Shown here piece by piece: positions 5,347 to 5,497 of a stretch of DNA of 5,497 bases. Position numbers and translations under genes: made by a program. Origin of the DNA: an uncultured Burkholderiaceae bacterium. GTDB lineage: Bacteria; Pseudomonadota; Gammaproteobacteria; Burkholderiales; Burkholderiaceae. The notes beneath the pieces were generated by a model that made no database searches, had not been told where the DNA came from, and was given only the letters and a program-made list of their open reading frames with translations. The stretch spans positions 1-5,497 of the forward strand of contig CALMPB010000220.1 in assembly GCA_937871985.1 (NCBI GenBank), written 5' to 3'. Positions within the stretch are counted from its first letter, which is position 1; each line of letters opens with the position of its first letter.

Positions 5347-5497
5347 TCAGTGATGAGTAGTGTCCCAACGTTTTTCAGGGTAGAGCGAGCTGTTTAGGCT
5401 CAGAACTTGTAGGATTTCATGACGATTATTGGGCAAACACAGACCTTTCTTGGCGATGGCGATCAGCACGTATCTGCAGACCGCGATCCAGATTCGC
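5347..5497 (-). CDS. IS4-type transposase, C-terminal 49 residues (right copy)
   Basis: On the minus strand, 5496 down to 5347 reads in frame to a TGA (5347-5349). The peptide contains IWIAVCRYVLIAIAKKG and then EILQVLSL, which resemble the C-terminal segment of IS4-family DDE transposases (the branch with a DUF4372 N-terminal domain: IWIA..VYVLvAI.KK.L followed by LQvLS). The rest of the gene lies past the window's right edge. The IS border is at 5359, so the last codons (THH, stop) lie in cargo DNA. The usual longer FEKTP-type tail of the family is absent, replaced by NSSLYPEKRWDT, suggesting a subgroup or a truncated C-terminus. The gene faces the binding-protein gene, with the terminator between them. 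Confidence 0.7.
   Translation of the reverse strand, partial: RIWIAVCRYVLIAIAKKGLCLPNNRHEILQVLSLNSSLYPEKRWDTTHH
5359..5401. repeat. Right arm of 43-bp inverted repeat (inner IS end)
   Basis: Reverse complement of 1-43 with one mismatch. AGTGTCCCAACG (5359-5370) is the probable terminal sequence of the IS, since similarity with the left copy stops abruptly just outside it. Confidence 0.85.

Larger units (their letters stand above)
1..5497. mobile_element. Putative composite transposon: cargo between inverted IS4-type copies
   Basis: Seen: both window ends carry the same 43-bp sequence in opposite orientation, and both copies encode the same transposase C-terminus reading toward the middle. 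The cargo between them (44-5358) holds an IS5-family element, a two-gene Rieske oxygenase operon and a solute-binding-protein gene. Known: catabolic genes in proteobacteria are often carried between paired IS copies, for example the cba genes of Tn5271 between IS1071 copies (a different IS). Inferred: the unit may move as a composite transposon. The outer IS ends and any target duplication lie outside the window, so intactness and mobility are unknown. One base difference between the repeats shows that the copies are not identical. Confidence 0.5.

Overview
This window looks like a mobile catabolic module from a Gram-negative proteobacterium, most likely a member of the Burkholderiales. That guess rests on the style of the Rieske oxygenase/reductase pair and of the long Peripla_BP_6 binding protein; no rRNA or housekeeping gene is present to test it. 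The module carries a two-gene aromatic-ring oxygenase operon and one periplasmic binding-protein gene, bounded on both sides by inward-facing ends of the same insertion sequence.

Layout. Positions 1-43 and 5359-5401 form an inverted repeat (42 of 43 bases identical). On both sides it encodes the C-terminus of an IS4-type transposase, + strand on the left and - strand on the right, so two IS copies face each other across about 5.3 kb of cargo (44-5358). Only the inner IS ends are visible. Next to the left end, a complete 1196-bp IS5-family element (67-1262) is flanked by TTAA target duplications. It sits at the exact centre of a 30-bp near-perfect palindrome in the promoter region of the oxygenase operon.

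The operon has an oxygenase gene (1343-2632) with Rieske and mononuclear-iron motifs of the phthalate 4,5-dioxygenase/3-chlorobenzoate dioxygenase type. After a 12-bp gap comes a reductase gene (2645-3652) of the FMN/NAD/[2Fe-2S] type that works with such oxygenases. After a 469-bp non-coding stretch, a separately transcribed gene (4122-5252) encodes an exported ABC-type solute-binding protein and ends in a strong intrinsic terminator (5280-5325).

How it may work together (inference): the binding protein captures an aromatic acid or related compound in the periplasm, and the oxygenase hydroxylates it with electrons passed from NAD(P)H through the reductase. No ABC permease or ATPase, no ring-cleavage enzyme, no dehydrogenase and no regulator is present, so the module must rely on genes elsewhere. 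The substrate cannot be read from the sequence. The most unusual points are the IS5 insertion that splits an operator-like palindrome, the paired IS ends bounding the cargo, and an IS4-type transposase reading frame that seems to run past its own element and borrow a stop codon from flanking DNA.
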